Source: Chromatiales bacterium (GTDB lineage: Bacteria > Pseudomonadota > Gammaproteobacteria > Steroidobacterales > GCA-2729495). From it: a DNA stretch of 64,000 nucleotides. This document shows positions 63,938 to 64,000 of this stretch, one piece after another (within the stretch, counting starts at the first letter, position 1; each line of letters starts with the position of its first letter). The DNA lies in assembly GCA_024234935.1 (NCBI GenBank), contig JACKNI010000002.1, forward strand, positions 372,001 through 436,000, read 5' to 3'. The position numbers were made by a program, and so were the translations under genes. Below the pieces are notes generated by a model. That model made no database searches. It worked only from the letters and a program-made list of their open reading frames with translations, and was not told the DNA's origin.

Positions 63938-64000
63938 ATGCCGGTTGGCGCCGAACAGCGCGATGAACGACAGCAGGCGATCCTGAAAATCCTGCGGCAG
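63938..64000 (+). CDS. N-terminus of a probable HTH transcriptional regulator (runs off the right edge)
   Basis: Only 21 codons are in the window. The first residues MPVGAEQRDERQQAILKIL are charged and then amphipathic, as in ArgR and DeoR-type regulators, where RxxxILxIL is the first helix of a winged helix domain. A GGGG stands nearby upstream. Together with the twin palindromes on its promoter, an autoregulated repressor (ArgR-like) is a reasonable guess, but the sequence is too short for certainty. Confidence 0.4.
   Translation, partial: MPVGAEQRDERQQAILKILRQ

Overview
This 64-kb window is chromosomal DNA of high GC content from a gammaproteobacterium. The evidence is the set of gene neighbourhoods: argS/priA, ampDE, pilGHIJ-chpA with gshB, tonB, yqgE (algH) and ruvX, pilT/pilU divergent from yggS-proC-yggT, tesA divergent from ybbA-ybbP, and the moxR-bat operon. 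The mix, including VPLPA-type CTERM proteins, suggests a lineage near Steroidobacterales/Nevskiales/Xanthomonadales, but the family is not proven. No rRNA, tRNA, insertion sequence, prophage or CRISPR array is visible; coding density is very high, with many 1-4 bp overlaps.

Layout. 1-2.6 kb: 5' end of argS, then priA (minus strand). 2.6-3.0 kb: a gene-free AT-rich stretch with three DnaA-box matches. 3.0-5.7 kb: HNH nuclease and acetyl-CoA synthetase (plus). 5.7-10.6 kb: a muropeptide-recycling group on the minus strand (NamZ, AmpE, AmpD) interleaved with a DOMON-like protein and a BtuF-like lipoprotein, then rsmE divergent from ampD. 10.7-20.3 kb: type IV pilus chemosensory operon pilG-pilH-pilI-pilJ-chpA-chpC (minus). 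20.6-25.7 kb: gshB, apbE, tonB, algH, ruvX and a PyrK-like flavin/Fe-S protein (plus). 25.7-29.0 kb: three tandem PilT-family ATPases (minus). 29.2-31.9 kb: yggS-proC-yggT-DUF4426 (plus). 31.9-37.9 kb: hydrolase, zinc-type CDF exporter, serine deaminase, a TolB-like beta-propeller protein, a LamG VPLPA-CTERM protein and a CoA-binding protein. 37.9-44.1 kb: htpG with a heat-shock promoter, two small hypotheticals, ppnN, an L,D-transpeptidase and an MltD-like transglycosylase (minus). 44.4-50.6 kb: aspartoacylase-like lipoprotein, Nudix hydrolase, ybbP-ybbA, tesA, pyrF. 50.7-53.4 kb: second VPLPA-CTERM protein and an FmdE-like/DUF3365 cytochrome gene pair. 53.4-60.6 kb: moxR-DUF58-DUF4381-batA-batBC-batD operon. 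60.8-64 kb: small envelope proteins, a secreted protein/multipass membrane protein pair, a DUF202-like protein and the 5' end of a regulator behind a promoter carrying two identical palindromes.

How it fits together. The window is rich in envelope functions: peptidoglycan recycling and remodelling (NamZ, AmpD/AmpE, MltD, L,D-transpeptidase), twitching motility (six Chp/Pil chemosensory proteins and three retraction-type ATPases), TonB, the Bat/MoxR system and CTERM-sorted surface proteins. The points most worth following are the DnaA-box cluster beside priA, the FmdE-like/DnrO-DUF3365 pair, the twin-palindrome promoter at the right end, the regulator-type repeats at the moxR promoter, and the expandable Glu-Pro segment bracketed by a 23-bp direct repeat inside chpA.
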